A stretch of 15,805 nt of DNA from JAEZFI01 sp044508215 (GTDB taxonomy: Bacteria > Actinomycetota > Acidimicrobiia > Acidimicrobiales > Microtrichaceae): assembly GCA_044508215.1 (NCBI GenBank), contig JBIQID010000066.1, positions 1 to 15,805 of the forward strand, read 5' to 3'. Below are positions 14,384-15,805 of the stretch, piece by piece. The stretch's first letter is position 1. The number at the start of each line of letters is the position of its first letter. Below the pieces are notes generated by a model. The model ran no database searches. It worked only from the letters and a program-made list of their open reading frames with translations, and was not told the DNA's origin. Made by a program: the position numbers and the translations under genes.

Positions 14384-15045
14384 CGCTCGCACTGGTCGGG
14401 GGGTCGGAGTGGACGGGGGACCGGGCCACCGACCGGGACCTCCTCGAAGCGTCGGGAGGGTCGACCGTCACCGTCGTGCCCACCGCTGCCGCCTTCGAGC
14501 GCCCGGACCGCCTGGTGGAGCGTGCGTCGGCCTGGTTCGGTGACCTGGGCGCCAAGGTCGAGTCGATCGATGCGTGCCACCGCACCGACGCCTTCGACGA
14601 GGCCCTCGTGCAGCAGGCCCGCGACGCCACGTTCCTCTACCTGTCGTCGGGCACGCCGATGCACCTGCGGTCGGTGCTCTTCGACAGCCCGCTGTGGGAC
14701 GCGATCGTCGCCGCGTGGCACGGGGGAGCGGTGCTGTGCGCGTCGGGCGAGTCGGCCGCCGCGCTGTCCACCCACATGATGGATCCGCGGGGCGGTGCGT
14801 TCACCGTGGGCCTCGGGCTCCTCACGACGATCACCGTGGTCCCGCACCTCTCCGCGATGTCGGAGGAGAAGTGGCACCGCACGCTCCGGCTCGCGCCCAG
14901 GGGCCTCGACGTGGTCGGCATCGACGACGGCGCCGCGCTCGTGTGGTCGTCTGCTGGCTGGCGGGCGAGCGGCGACGGGCGCGTGACCGTCACCCGTGAC
15001 GGCGCAGCCCTGGGCCTCGACGAGCTGCCGCACCCGGTCCGCTGA
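14374..15045 (+). CDS. Peptidase S51 / cyanophycinase-like (type 1 glutamine amidotransferase-like) protein
   Basis: A 223-aa protein with the layout of the PepE/cyanophycinase group: TLALVGGSEWT at the N-terminus, VTVVPTAAAFERPDRL, a Rossmann-like middle, FLYLSSGTPMHLRSVL in place of the usual GG-rich binding loop, the nucleophile elbow LCASGESAAALS (S127) and MMDPRGGAFTVGLGLL. The family nucleophile motif is normally GxSAGA; here it is GESAAA, with Ala for the second Gly. Family members cleave after Asp or isoaspartyl residues in peptides; whether this one is active is uncertain. ATG 14374 has AGGA about 7 nt upstream. The gene starts close to a scaffold gap but is complete, since the repeated left copy duplicates only its first bases. 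It is divergent from hbd and convergent with the PPIase. Confidence 0.85.
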   Translation: MDGTLALVGGSEWTGDRATDRDLLEASGGSTVTVVPTAAAFERPDRLVERASAWFGDLGAKVESIDACHRTDAFDEALVQQARDATFLYLSSGTPMHLRSVLFDSPLWDAIVAAWHGGAVLCASGESAAALSTHMMDPRGGAFTVGLGLLTTITVVPHLSAMSEEKWHRTLRLAPRGLDVVGIDDGAALVWSSAGWRASGDGRVTVTRDGAALGLDELPHPVR

Positions 15046-15051
15046 GGGCGC

Positions 15052-15068
15052 GACGGCCCGCAGCCGTC
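15052..15068. terminator. Small hairpin between convergent genes
   Basis: GACGGC (15052-15057) pairs with GCCGTC (15063-15068) around CCGCA, in the 21-bp gap between the convergent S51 and PPIase genes and overlapping the PPIase stop codon. Only 6 bp with no T-run. Confidence 0.3.
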
Positions 15069-15805
15069 AGCTCTCGGTGATCGTCACCTTCACGATGTTG
15101 ATCTGCTCGGTGGGGGCGTCGCCCGCCACCTCCTTGGCGCCCAGTGCGTCGACCACGTCGGTGCCCTCGGTGACCCGTCCGAACAGCGAGTAGGTGGGGC
15201 TGGCGTCGAGCGCAGCGGGGTCGCCGGTGACCACGAAGAACTGGCTGCCGGTGGAGCGGGGCGCCTGGGTCTTCGCCATCGCCAGGTCGTACTTCTCGTA
15301 CTTCTGGTCGGCCGGGGGCTCCTCCTCGATGGCGTACCCGGGGCCGCCCGTGCCGTCGGGGACGTCGGAGGGGTCGCCGGCCTGGATCACGAAGTCGGGG
15401 ACGATCCGGTGGAACGGGATGCCGTCGTAGAAGTGGTAGCGGGCGAGCACCACGAAGTTGTTGACCGTCTGGGGCGCGGCCTCCGCGTCGAGCGTGGCCA
15501 CGAACGTCCCCTCGGACGTCTCGAAGGTGGCCGTGTAGGTCTTCGAGGGGTCGATGCACATCGGCGGCGGGTTCTCGAAGGTGGTGGTGCGCGCCGAGGT
15601 GCCGTCGGCTGCCGGGCAGGGGGTGTCGCCGAGGATCGACGACCCGGCGCCCGGGCCCTTCAGCTCGGCGGCCACGGGCTGATCCGACGTCGCGACGGTC
15701 GTGGTCGTGGTGTCGGTCACCTCGCCGTCGTCGTCACCGGTGACCAGGCTGACCACCACGACGAGGCCGACCACCACCAGGGCGATGATCCCGAAGCGGA
15801 CGAAC
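15067..15805 (-). CDS. Membrane-anchored cyclophilin-type peptidyl-prolyl cis-trans isomerase, 5' partial
   Basis: Accelerates cis-trans isomerisation of X-Pro bonds, here probably outside the membrane. The frame remains open to the right edge, so the start lies beyond the window; the GTG at 15777 falls inside the membrane helix and is not credible. Of 245 visible residues, the first about 22 (GIIALVVVGLVVVVSLV) form a transmembrane anchor. A Thr/Asp-rich linker of about 75 residues follows with two Cys, then the cyclophilin domain: FETSEGTFVATLDAEAAPQ, TVNNFVVLARYHFYDGIPFHRI, VPDFVIQAGDP, GSQFFVVTGDP and YSLFGRVTEG. The catalytic FHR Arg is present. The domain is the short bacterial type with a variable loop at PGYAIEEEPPAD. 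It is a single gene in view, convergent with the S51 peptidase. Confidence 0.94.
   Translation of the reverse strand, partial: FVRFGIIALVVVGLVVVVSLVTGDDDGEVTDTTTTTVATSDQPVAAELKGPGAGSSILGDTPCPAADGTSARTTTFENPPPMCIDPSKTYTATFETSEGTFVATLDAEAAPQTVNNFVVLARYHFYDGIPFHRIVPDFVIQAGDPSDVPDGTGGPGYAIEEEPPADQKYEKYDLAMAKTQAPRSTGSQFFVVTGDPAALDASPTYSLFGRVTEGTDVVDALGAKEVAGDAPTEQINIVKVTITES

Overview
This is a 15.8 kb window of very GC-rich DNA with compact genes, several start/stop overlaps and strong Shine-Dalgarno (SD) sites. The gene order S6-SSB-S18-L9-DnaB, a bifunctional class A penicillin-binding protein with a Thr/Pro tail, a glycine-rich SDR of the mycofactocin-coupled type and an actinobacterial-style Aat all point to a high-GC actinobacterium. 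An Acidimicrobiia-like lineage is my best guess, inferred from protein style only. A run of exactly 100 N near 14.2 kb shows this is a draft or metagenomic scaffold.

Layout. Positions 1-2466 (+): 5'-truncated class A PBP with a long basic cytoplasmic tail. 2533-2712 (-): tiny zinc-ribbon-like protein. 2826-3704 (+): panB (pantothenate synthesis). 3877-5549 (+): rpsF-ssb-rpsR-rplI, tightly coupled and closed by a strong hairpin. 5721-7082 (+): dnaB, behind a leader with DnaA-box-like repeats and a nested hairpin. 7176-7394 (+): small amphi-Trp domain protein. 7395-7861: long intergenic stretch holding a 12-bp hairpin and, near its end, a perfect 19-bp palindromic operator. 7862-9880 (+): thiolase plus mycofactocin-type SDR, an inducible-looking acyl-CoA/alcohol catabolic pair. 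9945-10628 (+): class I methyltransferase. 10680-14011 (-): a leftward block of 3-hydroxyacyl-CoA dehydrogenase, aat, a VOC/glyoxalase-fold protein and an alpha/beta hydrolase. 14024-14183: 75-bp tandem repeat. 14174-14383: scaffold gap flanked by a 55-bp exact duplication. 14374-15045 (+): S51-like peptidase. 15067 to the right edge (-): membrane-anchored cyclophilin PPIase.

How it works together. The left half is core cell machinery: cell wall, CoA precursor, ribosome, single-strand binding protein and replicative helicase. The right half is lipid or acyl-CoA metabolism (thiolase, SDR, 3-hydroxyacyl-CoA dehydrogenase, hydrolase) mixed with protein-fate genes (Aat for the N-end rule, S51 peptidase, PPIase).

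I see no defence system, prophage, CRISPR array, transposase or tRNA/rRNA gene. The points most worth a second look are the Cys-less S18 with a long charged tail, the DnaA-box cluster before dnaB, the 19-bp operator, the aat gene without an ordinary start codon, the 75-bp tandem repeat that forms the hbd promoter region, and the gap that looks like an unmerged k-mer overlap.
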